A DNA stretch of 64,000 bases from Anaerotruncus sp. MC2020 (GCA_000701945.1 KL370840.1:804796-868795); one strand, 5' to 3'; positions 8,234-16,650 are shown, counted from the first letter of the stretch. Translations and numbers: made by a program. The notes: generated by a model from the sequence alone, not told the origin.

Positions 8234-9109
8234 ATGGAAATACGTGTCTTACGTTACTTTCTCGCTATTGCAAGAGAGGAAAACATGACAAGGGCGGCCG
8301 AGCGCCTGCATATCTCGCAGCCCTCGCTCTCTAAGGAGATCAAAAAGCTCGAAGAAGAATTAGGGCATGAGCTCTTTATCCGCACGAATAAGAATATGAT
8401 ACTTAACGATGAAGGTATGCTCCTGCGAAAGCGTGCTGAGGACATTCTCGCTATGGTCGATAAGACCGCCGAGGAGTTCAGCCAGCTTGACAACATCGTT
8501 GGCGGAGAGATACGCATAGGCTGCGCCGAGAGCATTCTTATCAAATACCTTGCAAGGAGCATCAAAGCATTCAAGGAGCAGTACCCGAATTTCATCTTCC
8601 ACATATTCAGCGGAGATACCGAGCCCGTTGCCGAACGGCTTGACAGAGGCATCCTCGACCTCGCCGTGATCGTTGAGCCGCCGAACTTGTCAAAGTACAA
8701 CTATCTTTCTATACCCGAAAGCGACAAATGGGGGCTGGTTATGCGCCGTGACAGTCCGCTTGCCGAAAAAGAGTATGTAACATTTGATGATCTTTATGGG
8801 CTGCCGCTGTTCTGCTCCGAGCAGTCTATCCGTGTAGATTTTCCGCGCTGGTGCGGGGATAATATGGATAAGCTCAACTTTGCGGGAACTGTCAATCTTG
8901 CCTACAACGGCTCGGTATTTGTGAAAGAAGGGCTTGGATATATGCTGACCTTTGAGCACCTTGTAGACACAAGCGAAGAAAGCGGACTTTGCTTCCGACC
9001 AATCAAGCCGACACTTGAAACGAATATGTATATCATCTGGAAAAAGTATCAGGTGTTCTCGCCGATTGCGGAATTGTTTCTGAAAAGATTAAAGCAGGAC
9101 TATAGTTAA
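8234..9109 (+). CDS. LysR-family transcriptional regulator
   Basis: A 291-residue regulator. Residues 1-60 form the winged helix-turn-helix (EIRVLRYFLAIAREENMTRA ... SQPSLSKEIKKLEEELG); residues ~90-290 form the periplasmic-binding-like effector domain starting GEIRIGCAESILIKYLARS. The ribosome binding site TTGGAGGTG is ideally placed. It lies divergent from the operon 8093-4194, the usual arrangement for LysR proteins that activate a neighbouring operon in response to a small-molecule inducer. The inducer is unknown; the gene content of the operon suggests an electrophile or aromatic compound. Confidence 0.95.
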   Translation: MEIRVLRYFLAIAREENMTRAAERLHISQPSLSKEIKKLEEELGHELFIRTNKNMILNDEGMLLRKRAEDILAMVDKTAEEFSQLDNIVGGEIRIGCAESILIKYLARSIKAFKEQYPNFIFHIFSGDTEPVAERLDRGILDLAVIVEPPNLSKYNYLSIPESDKWGLVMRRDSPLAEKEYVTFDDLYGLPLFCSEQSIRVDFPRWCGDNMDKLNFAGTVNLAYNGSVFVKEGLGYMLTFEHLVDTSEESGLCFRPIKPTLETNMYIIWKKYQVFSPIAELFLKRLKQDYS

Positions 9110-9404
9110 TTGAATAGCATTATATCACCTGACTGGTGCAGCTTTTCTGTAAGATCTTTCCCAAGGGATTTCTGCTCAACGATCATAGTAACATTATCGT
9201 GACGGATATATACATCAATGTACTTTTGATTGCCGTCCACAATGACAGGCTTTTCATATTTCACAAGACCAGTGAGTTTCTCAGCACCGAACACGTCAGT
9301 CAAGAGCTGATTCCAATAAGTCTGAGTATCACTTTTCTCCGATCCTTTGTCTTTCCAATACGCTGCAACTCTTTTGCAGCCTTTTTCTGTTCCTTATCGG
9401 TCAT
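9106..9404 (-). pseudogene. N-terminal remnant of a type IIG/MmeI-like restriction-modification methylase
   Basis: From ATG at 9404 (GGAGGT upstream) the frame begins MTDKEQKKAAKEL, then a one-base deletion near 9375 shifts the frame. The other frame continues AAYWKDKGSEKSDTQTYWNQ, LLTDVFGAEKLTGLVKYEKP, and VDGNQKYIDVYIRHDNVTMI, QKSLGKDLTEK before a stop at 9106. This is the N-terminal nuclease-like domain of MmeI-type class IIL methylases, including the QKS part of the D-QxK nuclease motif. The remaining ~800 residues with the methylase domain are missing; the break falls exactly at the 3' end of lysR. It is not functional. Confidence 0.7.
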
Positions 9405-9475
9405 GTTGGTACCTCCAATGCTCGATTCTTTAAGTACATTTCACCATATTCAGATGAATAAATCAACGGATTTAT

Positions 9476-9517
9476 ATAAAAATAAGCTGATACCTACATT
9501 ATTGTAAGTATCAGCTT
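9476..9517 (-). terminator. Terminator of the GH9 gene
   Basis: AAGCTGATAC (9484-9493) pairs with GTATCAGCTT (9508-9517), with further pairing of TAC/GTA inside. On the - strand the hairpin is followed by ATTTTTATA. It lies 70 bases after the GH9 stop. Confidence 0.75.
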
Positions 9518-9586
9518 GCGTCCTATTCAGTTTGGTTTGTCATTTGTTCCGCTAAGAGCAGCGCACATCACGGAGCCTGCTTTTAT

Positions 9587-12490
9587 TTACTTCTTCTTTG
9601 CGTATGATACGGGAAGGTCGCTCTGCTTTATCTTCTTAGCATCTATCTGCTGGATAGTCAGCGCGTCATTACCTGTGATACCGTCGCCGTTATCGTATAC
9701 GTCCGCATTCTTTGCGCCCTGAGGCTTAAGTGCGAACTTGTCCTTGTTTGCAAGGCTCTGGAGGATAGCTACTGCGTCTGCTACGGTCACCTTCTTGTCG
9801 AGGTTTGCGTCACCCCAGAGGATATCGCCGTCAGCAGCTGTAGTAGTGCTCTTTGTCGTCGTGGCAATGGGCATCGGGTTGTCCTCGGGAGCAGTTCCGT
9901 CGGGCTCAATACCCCATACGAGCACGTCGTCAGCGTAGAGCGTTATCTTATCGGTTATCTCAGCTGCTTCGTTCTCGTCCGCGAAGGATACAAGGTCAGC
10001 GTAGCTGTAGTCGTTCTTGGAATCCCACAATACGTCGTCATAGGTCTCCTTGTCCTGATTGTAGCCGAGTGCGAACTGGAATACACGGCTTCCGTAGAAG
10101 TCGCAGTCCTTCCACTGCATCTCAACGTAGTATGTTCCCTCGTCGTCGTACTTCTGCGGAGGTGTGAACTTGACCTCGTTCTTGTTGTTCGAGTAGCCCT
10201 TCTCCTGGTCGTAGTCGATACGGTAGAAGACGTATTCGTCGGGGTCATAGCCTGCGTCAACGAGCTCCTTGACATTGAAGTAGTATCTTGCCTTGAGGTT
10301 GCTCTCGAAGCGAGGCGGGTTGACTGTTCTGTTGTATACAACGACCTTGAGCTGAACGCTGCCCTCCTGCTCCTGATTCTTTCCGCCTGCGGCGTAAATG
10401 CCTACAGGAAGCGGATTGCCGTCAGCGTCTACCTGGTCGTAGCCAGCCTTTGCGTTTTTGGACATATCAAAGTCGGGATTGATGTGGTTTTCCTTCTCGA
10501 ACTCCTTGCCCTTTGCTCCGTAGAAGTGATAGAGACCTGCAAGGTCGCCGCAGAAGCCTGCGTTATAGTCGTCAGTTACCTCGTTGTAGATGTAGTCCTT
10601 TGTTTCGTCGTGGTGGAAGTCATCGAGGTCAGGTCCGCCGACGAGTGCGCCCCAGAGAGTGTGTACCTGATGTACGAGGTTCTCCTGGCTCTGCTTGTCG
10701 GAGCAATGTGATGCACGGTGGTGAGGCTGTGTAGCGTAGCTGTTGCCGTAGCCTACCTCATATGCGTAGCCCATGGGGTTCTTGCCGAGGATGTACTCCA
10801 TCTGAGCCTCTGCCCACGGGAGGAATACCTCGTCGCCTGTGGTCTTTGCGTATACGCACGCGCACAGACCTGCCGCAGTGTTGTATCGTGCCGAGCCGTA
10901 GCCTGAAACGACTGCCCAGCCCTTGGGAGACTTGGCGATGAAGTCGCCGCTGGTCTCGCTGTCCTTGAGAGAAGGTATCTCGTCGCAGGTCATGGGCGTA
11001 TTCCAGAGGAAGTCGTCCATGCCGAAGTATTTGTGTCCGTGTACAGGCTCATAGCCCCAGTCGGAGCAGTCGATAGATGCTGCACAGCCCGACCAGTATT
11101 CGAGGTTGTAGCGGAAGATGTACCAGTCACGCGCGGTGTTGGTTACAGGTGCGAGCTTTGCGAATACGCCGCCCCATACTGTATCCCAGCAGTGTACCCA
11201 GATGTTCTGCCAGCAGTTGCCTGTATCTGTGATGATACGCTTCATATAGCCTGTGTAGGGGTGAGCGCCCTTGTCGTTGGTGGTCTCCTCATCTACCGCG
11301 ATGATAGCCATGATGTACTTGTCATACGCCTCGTCTGTTGCCTTCTTGATAGAAGCATCGGTCGCATCTGCGGCGTCCTCTGCCTCTGCAACAGCTGCGT
11401 AGTAGAGCCATACGGCTGCCCATGAGAGCTCGTCGTAGTCGTAGCTCGAATGATAGAAGCCGCCGTCGTAGCCGAGTACGAGCGAGCTCGGAGTAGTACC
11501 CGGAGTCCACTCCTCCTTATGTGTTTTAACAGCAAACTCGTAGAGCGCTCTTGCGTACTTGAGGCTGTCTGCCGCGTACTTGGCGTCGGTGTCCTTGAAG
11601 TTGAGGTAGTTTATCGCCAGAGATGCTGCTGCGCCTGCGCACTGGTCAGGAGCGGGCATCTCCTCTGTTGCGAAGTAAGCGGGGCGCTTTACCGCACAGC
11701 TCGATGACGCTACAACTGTATCGTCGACCTGAAGCTCGGGTGCGCACCAGTAGTTGTGGTCGTTGTTGCCCTCGCCGACCTGATAGCAGTATGCAACTAC
11801 GTTGTCGTCGTCGTCGAGGAAGGTGACCTTCATGAAGTAGTCGTTTATCCAGCGGAGCTCATCCTCGATGTGCTTCTGGAGACCCATATCAATGTATGCG
11901 TCGCGGAACTCATAGTAGCCCCAGCCGACTGTCGAAGCGGAATAGCTTCCGGGAAGACCGAACTTAACGTGGTCGCCTGCGTCGTGCCAGCCGCCTGCGA
12001 GGTCGAGAGTGCCGTTGCCGTCGGGGTCGAGGTACTTGCGGTTCTTCTCGATGAATTCAGGAGTCATCGTGACGCCCTCGTAGAGACCCTTAGCCTCACT
12101 GAGTCCGCCGTCGCCCTTGCCTTCGCCGATGGGCTGCTTGTCCTCCTTCTCCTCCTGCTTCTCGCCGTTAGTGGAGCCGTCGTTCTTGGCTTCACCGTAG
12201 AGCTCTGGGAAGGGGTCAACGGTCTGGAGCGGTATCTCGGTGTCCTTTACATGGCAGTCCTCACGCCACGAATAGTAGCCGTCCTCGCCGACCTTGTCGC
12301 CGCACTTGTTGGCGTCGTAGAAGCAGAGCGCGAGCTGGAGCGCCTCTGCGAAGTTGTGGTAGTTGTTCGGATTATCAGGATCAACAACAGCAGCCTGCGC
12401 GGGAATTGCCGCAAAAGCACTGCTTCCGAGAAGAGTTGCCGCAGCAGTGATCACAGCCGCGCTCTTCTTGAGTAAACCCGATCGTTTCAT
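9587..12490 (-). CDS. GH9 cellulase with CBM3 and dockerin
   Basis: A 967-residue secreted enzyme that should hydrolyse beta-1,4-glucan as part of the cellulosome. Signal peptide at residues 1-34 (ends AIPAQA). The GH9 catalytic domain spans ~36-660: DLAGGWHDAGDHVKFGLP holds the catalytic base aspartates, PHHRASH is the conserved histidine signature, and NEVTDDYNAGF holds the acid glutamate. An acidic insert of ~40 residues (~95-135, rich in G/E/K) splits the N-terminal part. A CBM3c-like module follows (~700-880), the theme B architecture of processive endoglucanases. The C-terminal dockerin (~900-960) is of the GDANLDKKVTVADAVAILQ type. AAAGGAAG precedes the ATG. The gene follows a YerC-type regulator by 46 bases and may be co-transcribed. 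Confidence 0.96.
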   Translation of the reverse strand: MKRSGLLKKSAAVITAAATLLGSSAFAAIPAQAAVVDPDNPNNYHNFAEALQLALCFYDANKCGDKVGEDGYYSWREDCHVKDTEIPLQTVDPFPELYGEAKNDGSTNGEKQEEKEDKQPIGEGKGDGGLSEAKGLYEGVTMTPEFIEKNRKYLDPDGNGTLDLAGGWHDAGDHVKFGLPGSYSASTVGWGYYEFRDAYIDMGLQKHIEDELRWINDYFMKVTFLDDDDNVVAYCYQVGEGNNDHNYWCAPELQVDDTVVASSSCAVKRPAYFATEEMPAPDQCAGAAASLAINYLNFKDTDAKYAADSLKYARALYEFAVKTHKEEWTPGTTPSSLVLGYDGGFYHSSYDYDELSWAAVWLYYAAVAEAEDAADATDASIKKATDEAYDKYIMAIIAVDEETTNDKGAHPYTGYMKRIITDTGNCWQNIWVHCWDTVWGGVFAKLAPVTNTARDWYIFRYNLEYWSGCAASIDCSDWGYEPVHGHKYFGMDDFLWNTPMTCDEIPSLKDSETSGDFIAKSPKGWAVVSGYGSARYNTAAGLCACVYAKTTGDEVFLPWAEAQMEYILGKNPMGYAYEVGYGNSYATQPHHRASHCSDKQSQENLVHQVHTLWGALVGGPDLDDFHHDETKDYIYNEVTDDYNAGFCGDLAGLYHFYGAKGKEFEKENHINPDFDMSKNAKAGYDQVDADGNPLPVGIYAAGGKNQEQEGSVQLKVVVYNRTVNPPRFESNLKARYYFNVKELVDAGYDPDEYVFYRIDYDQEKGYSNNKNEVKFTPPQKYDDEGTYYVEMQWKDCDFYGSRVFQFALGYNQDKETYDDVLWDSKNDYSYADLVSFADENEAAEITDKITLYADDVLVWGIEPDGTAPEDNPMPIATTTKSTTTAADGDILWGDANLDKKVTVADAVAILQSLANKDKFALKPQGAKNADVYDNGDGITGNDALTIQQIDAKKIKQSDLPVSYAKKK

Positions 12491-12535
12491 GCAATACTTC
12501 CTTTCAATAATGGTTATTCCTGAGATGTCAGGTGA

Positions 12536-12838
12536 TTATTTCAGCAGATGCTTCGCCTTGAGTCGGTCGAAAACGATGTTGTATCCGTCGTTTCCGTCCT
12601 TGAGGGAGCGATTGACTCTGCTTATGGTCGCGGTGCTGGCACCCGTCTCGGTAACGATGCTGTTGTAGACGCGGTGCTCGTCGAGGAGCTTTGCTACGTG
12701 GAGTCTCTGCGCGAAGGATTTGAGCTCGATGCTCGTGCAGAGGTCGTCGAAGAATTTGTAGCAGTCGTCGACTGATTCAAGGGTCAGGATAGCCTCAAAG
12801 AGAAGGTCCATGCTATCTGATTTGATTTTGTCTATCAT
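12536..12838 (-). CDS. TrpR/YerC-family DNA-binding regulator
   Basis: A 100-residue protein of the TrpR-related YerC/YecD family. Recognisable parts are DLLFEAILTLESVDDCYKFF, LKSFAQRLHVAKLL and the helix-turn-helix TGASTATISRVNRSLKDGND. ATG at 12838 is chosen because TTGGAG stands nine bases upstream. In Bacillus the family regulates purine or unknown genes; here the only co-directional gene downstream is the GH9 cellulase, 46 bases away, which makes a regulatory or operon link worth testing. A pair of direct repeats ACATTGTAA and ACATTGCAA (12896-12904 and 12911-12919) lies in the upstream region and could be an operator. Confidence 0.92.
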   Translation of the reverse strand: MIDKIKSDSMDLLFEAILTLESVDDCYKFFDDLCTSIELKSFAQRLHVAKLLDEHRVYNSIVTETGASTATISRVNRSLKDGNDGYNIVFDRLKAKHLLK

Positions 12839-13103
12839 TGTTCTAACTCCAATCTGCCGCAAGGGGCACTTAATACGGAAAAATTTCTCTACTTTACATT
12901 GTAACACAATACATTGCAAAAGTAAAGTATTAGCTTTCGATAAAATATATAAAAATTTCCCGACATTACAGTACACCTTTAGTATATGATACCATATTAT
13001 AAACTAAAAGTAAAGAGGTAATCGCCAAAAAACACAACTTTGTCAATTCTAAACAATTTGCTGTCGCATAGAATGTACACTCTTCCGATTAATCCTTCAA
13101 TTA

Positions 13104-13132
13104 TTGCTTTTTCCCGCAAAAAATGCTATAAT
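13104..13132 (+). promoter_or_regulatory. Promoter of the corrinoid adenosyltransferase gene
   Basis: TTGCTT (13104-13109) and TATAAT (13127-13132) with a 17-base spacer, 33 bases before the start. I see no cobalamin riboswitch in the 320-base gap 12839-13165, which otherwise contains AT-rich leader sequence for the divergent regulator. Confidence 0.75.
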
Positions 13133-13165
13133 TTAACCGATTATTGCGATAGGAGGTCTCGCATT

Positions 13166-13678
13166 ATGTTACACATTTACACGGGAAACGGAAAAGGTAA
13201 AACAACTGCGTCGGTCGGGCTCGCGGTCAGGGCTGCGGGAGCGGGACTTCGGGTGTACTTTTTGCAGCTGATGAAGGACGGCACCTCCTCCGAGATAGCC
13301 ATGCTCGAGCAGCTCGGAGTCAGCGTGGGAGCGGCTCGGAGCTGCTGCAAGTTCTCGGTCAGTATGAACGCTGAAGAGAAAGCCGCCGCCTCTGCCGAGC
13401 ACAGCGCCATTCTGAACGAGGTCGGACGCCTCCTCGCGGACGGTGCCGCCGACCTCATAGTCCTCGACGAGTTCTTCTGCGCGCTGTCGGCGGGACTGCT
13501 CGACAGGGAGCTCGCCGAGCGCGTTATCCTCGGCTACAGCGGCGATACGGAGCTCGTCCTCACGGGGCGCGGAGCCTGCTCCCCTTTCACGGACTCCGCC
13601 GACTACATCACGGAGATGCTCCCGCATAAGCACCCGTATGACAGGGGCATCCCCGCACGAAAGGGTATCGAATTCTGA
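13166..13678 (+). CDS. cobO: Cob(I)yrinic acid a,c-diamide adenosyltransferase
   Basis: A 170-residue cytoplasmic enzyme that transfers the adenosyl group of ATP to cob(I)alamin-type corrinoids, as in the CobO/BtuR/CobA group. The P-loop GNGKGKTTASVGLAVRAAG opens the protein, YFLQLMKDG follows, and VLDEFFCALSAGLL is the Walker B-like region (usual form LDEI); the C-terminus ELVLTGRGA and ADYITEMLPHKHPYDRGIPARKGIE are typical. AGGAGG stands eight bases before the ATG. It is a little shorter than many relatives. It converges with the RNase P RNA gene on a shared terminator. Confidence 0.93.
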   Translation: MLHIYTGNGKGKTTASVGLAVRAAGAGLRVYFLQLMKDGTSSEIAMLEQLGVSVGAARSCCKFSVSMNAEEKAAASAEHSAILNEVGRLLADGAADLIVLDEFFCALSAGLLDRELAERVILGYSGDTELVLTGRGACSPFTDSADYITEMLPHKHPYDRGIPARKGIEF

Positions 13679-13684
13679 GCAATA

Positions 13685-13713
13685 AAAAGAGGGAGCCGAA
13701 GCTCCCTCTTTTT
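13685..13713. terminator. Bidirectional terminator between cobO and RNase P RNA
   Basis: AAAAAGAGGGAGC (13685-13696) and GCTCCCTCTTTTT (13701-13713) form a long stem with a CGAA loop and A/T tracts on both sides, so it can stop transcription from both converging genes. Confidence 0.9.
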
Positions 13714-14213
13714 CTGACCAGACCGATAAGCCGGGTTCTGTCGTGCGCGGCAATTTATCTACGCTCATCGTCGCCGATGAGCTCAAGCCGTCATTACTCC
13801 GTATCCGCCGAGCCGACGTTGAGATACGCAGTACCAATAGACGTTGCATCGGGTAGGGTTTACATGGCAGTGCGGTCTCCCGCACTCCGGTGAGCTCTTG
13901 CCTCGCCTTTCCACCCTTACCACTATACTTGACCCTGCTGCAAGCTATCCACATCTTTCGGCTAAAATTCCGTTTTTCTGCGTTCTCCTTCTTGCCGTGC
14001 GAAAGCACGCCTGCGTCGTCCGCCTTGAAAAACAGTATTTTATCTCGAAATCTATTGGACATCTTGCAGCAGAGTCAAGTATTAAAGCGGCGGTATATCT
14101 CTGTTGCACTTGCCCTAAGGTCGCCCTCGGCTGACGTTATCAGCTACCCTGCTCTGTGATGCCCGGACTTTCCTCATAAACTAAAACGTTTCCGCTGCCG
14201 CGTAGTCTGCTCG
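13714..14213 (-). ncRNA. rnpB: RNase P RNA (bacterial type A) with extended P12 arm
   Basis: The catalytic RNA of RNase P, which removes 5' leaders from pre-tRNAs. The 5' part on the - strand shows the universal GAGGAAAGTCCGGGC near 14180-14165; the 3' part shows ACAGAACCCGGCTTATCGG near 13745-13725, the CR V/3' conserved region. The 5' end GAGCAGAC and the 3' end GTCTGGTC can form most of P1. At about 500 bases it is longer than most type A RNAs. The excess lies in one arm: 14063-14079 pairs with 13928-13944 in a 17-base helix capped by a 118-base distal insertion. Ends are estimated from promoter and terminator. Confidence 0.95.
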
Positions 14214-14219
14214 AAAACT

Positions 14220-14248
14220 ATTTTACCATTTCCCGCCGATTTTGTCAA
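14220..14248 (-). promoter_or_regulatory. Promoter of RNase P RNA
   Basis: On the - strand TTGACA (14248-14243) and TAAAAT (14225-14220) with a 17-base spacer place the RNA start near 14213. Confidence 0.85.
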
Positions 14249-14261
14249 GCACCCGCAGCGA

Positions 14262-14290
14262 TTGACAGCCGCGGTCACACGTGGTATAAT
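14262..14290 (+). promoter_or_regulatory. Promoter of the LRR/GH11-like gene
   Basis: Perfect TTGACA (14262-14267) and TATAAT (14285-14290) with a 17-base spacer; it diverges from the RNase P promoter with only 13 bases between their -35 boxes. Confidence 0.88.
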
Positions 14291-14327
14291 TATAGCAAAT
14301 ATTGGGTTTTACCAAAGGAGTGAGATT

Positions 14328-16643
14328 ATGAGAAAACTTGCTGCACTTGCCGTCGCAGCGGCTATGCTCTGCGGCTCTTCGGCTGCCGCTATGCCTGTCT
14401 GCGCTATCGAAGCGGTGACTGCTCAGGACTACAGCGCGCTTGCCAAGACCATACCCGAGTTCCCCGACCCCGAGGAGAAGTACTCCGAAGTCGTCGACGG
14501 CAGCTTCACCTTCCACGTTTACAAGGAGTTTGCAGTGCTCGCGAAGTACATGGACACGACCGTGACCGAGGTCGTCATTCCCGCGGAGGTGTTCGTCCCC
14601 GAAACAAAGGAGAATGTCCCCGTGGTAGGCTGCGTCGATAATCCGTTCGGCTTCTGCCGTGACCTCGAGAAGATAACTCTCCCCGACACCTTTGAGCATT
14701 TTACGTGGTTCAGCCTCACAAACACTACCGTCACCAAGCTGGAAAGCACTGAGGAACCTATGCCGAAGGTGAAGAAGGTAGTGGTATCGGAGACGAACCC
14801 CTATTTTACCACAGTCGACGGCATCTTATACAGCAAGGACATGAAGACGCTCGTCGGCTGTCCGCCCGCTCTCGGGATAAAGGAGCTGAAGCTCCCCGCT
14901 GAGACTGAGTCTATCGGCGATTACGCCTTCTATGCGAACCTCACGCTCGAAAAGGCGGTCATTCCCGCGACCGTCAAGCACATACACAATAACGCCTTCG
15001 TTGCGGCTTTCGCGCTCAAGTCGGTCGAGCTCCCCGAGACGATAACTGCGATATCAGGCGATATGTTCTTCTACTGCACTTCGCTCACCGATGTGAAGTT
15101 CAACGGAAAAGTCGAACAGATAGGCTACGGCGCGTTCAATCACTGCGACTCGCTGACGCAGTTCGACCTCCCCGAGACAGTGACAGTCATCGGCAGGGAC
15201 GCCTTCAAGGATACCCCGTGTACGGAAAATGTCGGCGGTATCGACTACATCGGCAGCTGGGCTGTCGGCAGCGATGAGGACATCGAGCAGGCGTTCGTAC
15301 GCAGCGGCACTGTCGGCATCGCGGAGATGACCTTCATGGTCAGGAACAAGTGTACGCTTGTGGATATTCCCGCGTCCGTGAAGTATATCGGCAATATCGC
15401 CTATACGGGTCTCAGCACGGGTAAAGCCGCCGTCGTTCACTACAGAGCGGCACAGCTCCCCGAGAAGGTGCTCGCCGCGGCAAAGAATACCACCGACTTC
15501 TACTTCTACGACCCTGCCTGCGACATCTTCGACAGCGAGAAAACTATCCCCGCCGAGTACAAATACTCCAACTGCACCGACCGCGACACTACATGGAGCA
15601 GTCCCGCTGACGATACGGCTGAGGACAACAGCTACACTATCAACTGGACGGGCGGAGCAAGGATAGCAGACGACGAGCCCGTCGCTCCCCTGCTCGATGA
15701 CAAGGTCACGGGCGAAGTCACCATACACGGCTATGCGGGCTCTACAGCTCAGAAATACGCCGAAAAGTACAACAGGAAGTTCGAGCTCATCGCAGGCGCG
15801 CCGAGATATACTCTCGCCGACGGCTACGACTACGAATACCGGATGAACTCCGACGCCGATTTCTGCTCCTTCGTCCCCGACGGCAAGGGCGGCTTTGCTG
15901 CTGAGTGGGACCTCAAGAGCTTCGCTTACTTCGGCAAGGGACTGATAAGCACTCCGCCTGTCTCGAACGACTACAGGCTCAGCTACGACGTCTCGCTCGA
16001 CATCGACAAGGACTCCTACAAGGACGATTCTGTTGTGTTCGTCGGCGCATATGCGGAGCTGTCAGACCGCATCGGCTGCCTCTACGTGACCGACAGCCAT
16101 ACCGCTTCCTACAGCCTTATCACCGACACCGAACAGATGAAGAAACTCGGCAGCTTTACCGCCTCCAACGGCGATGTGTACGACCTCTGCTTCGAGAAGC
16201 AGATACAGCGCAGCATCGGCGGCGAGCAGATAGAGATAGACAACTTCATCAGCGTGCGCAGGGACTCCGCGATAGAGACGGGCAGCTCCAAGCTGGCGGG
16301 GACAATAGACTTCGGCGAGCACATTAACGCGTTCGCGGAGCTCGGATACGCTATCAGCACGCCTGCAAGTCTGAGCCTCATTATCGACGCGAACAAGTGC
16401 AAGGGCTCCGCAAAGCTGAACAGCTGCGAGATAAAAGAGCTGAAGCCGATTGCGGGCGACCTCAACGGCGACGGCAGGCTCGACTCCTTCGACCTCATAC
16501 TCTTCCGCAAGGAGCTCGTTGCCCCCGAAAAGCAGGCGAATCACAGCTCCCTCGCCGACATGGACGGCGACGGCAAGACTCAGGTCAATGACCTCGTGCT
16601 CATCTCGAACTTCGTGCTCGGAAAAAAAGCGGTAAAAGTCTGA
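14328..16643 (+). CDS. Secreted LRR (BspA-like) protein with catalytically dead GH11-like domain and dockerin
   Basis: A 771-residue secreted protein. Signal peptide ~1-24. Residues ~60-370 carry BspA/LRR_5 repeats (units such as ETESIGDYAFYANLTLEKAV). Residues ~495-704 follow the GH11 xylanase fold in order: GYDYEYRMN, GKGGFAAEWDLKSFAYFGKG, IGCLYVTDSH, GSFTASNGDVYDLCFEKQ, FISVRRDS, DFGEHINAFAELG and IIDANKCKGSAKLN. In GH11 enzymes the third segment has the nucleophile Glu (pattern EYYVVDS) and the last has the acid Glu (ATEGYQSSGS); here they align with Cys584 and with Ala688/Asn689. Activity is therefore unlikely. A dockerin ends the protein (GDLNGDGRLDSFDL ...). AAAGGAG precedes the ATG. 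Likely a cellulosomal binding or adhesion subunit. Confidence 0.9.
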   Translation: MRKLAALAVAAAMLCGSSAAAMPVCAIEAVTAQDYSALAKTIPEFPDPEEKYSEVVDGSFTFHVYKEFAVLAKYMDTTVTEVVIPAEVFVPETKENVPVVGCVDNPFGFCRDLEKITLPDTFEHFTWFSLTNTTVTKLESTEEPMPKVKKVVVSETNPYFTTVDGILYSKDMKTLVGCPPALGIKELKLPAETESIGDYAFYANLTLEKAVIPATVKHIHNNAFVAAFALKSVELPETITAISGDMFFYCTSLTDVKFNGKVEQIGYGAFNHCDSLTQFDLPETVTVIGRDAFKDTPCTENVGGIDYIGSWAVGSDEDIEQAFVRSGTVGIAEMTFMVRNKCTLVDIPASVKYIGNIAYTGLSTGKAAVVHYRAAQLPEKVLAAAKNTTDFYFYDPACDIFDSEKTIPAEYKYSNCTDRDTTWSSPADDTAEDNSYTINWTGGARIADDEPVAPLLDDKVTGEVTIHGYAGSTAQKYAEKYNRKFELIAGAPRYTLADGYDYEYRMNSDADFCSFVPDGKGGFAAEWDLKSFAYFGKGLISTPPVSNDYRLSYDVSLDIDKDSYKDDSVVFVGAYAELSDRIGCLYVTDSHTASYSLITDTEQMKKLGSFTASNGDVYDLCFEKQIQRSIGGEQIEIDNFISVRRDSAIETGSSKLAGTIDFGEHINAFAELGYAISTPASLSLIIDANKCKGSAKLNSCEIKELKPIAGDLNGDGRLDSFDLILFRKELVAPEKQANHSSLADMDGDGKTQVNDLVLISNFVLGKKAVKV

Positions 16644-16650
16644 AATACGT

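Noticed and set aside
11756..12475. + strand open frame of ~239 codons inside the GH9 gene
   Set aside because: Antisense shadow of the GC-rich GH9 gene, with no ribosome binding site and low-complexity Val/Glu-rich translation.
12839..13165. Cobalamin riboswitch upstream of the adenosyltransferase
   Set aside because: The leader after the promoter is too short and no B12-box-like sequence is present.
13169..14062. Long - strand open frame of ~297 codons
   Set aside because: It runs antisense through cobO and sense through RNase P RNA; the RNA signature and the + strand adenosyltransferase explain this sequence.
15054..15728. - strand open frame opposite the LRR/GH11-like gene
   Set aside because: Antisense of repeat-rich coding sequence; no start signal.
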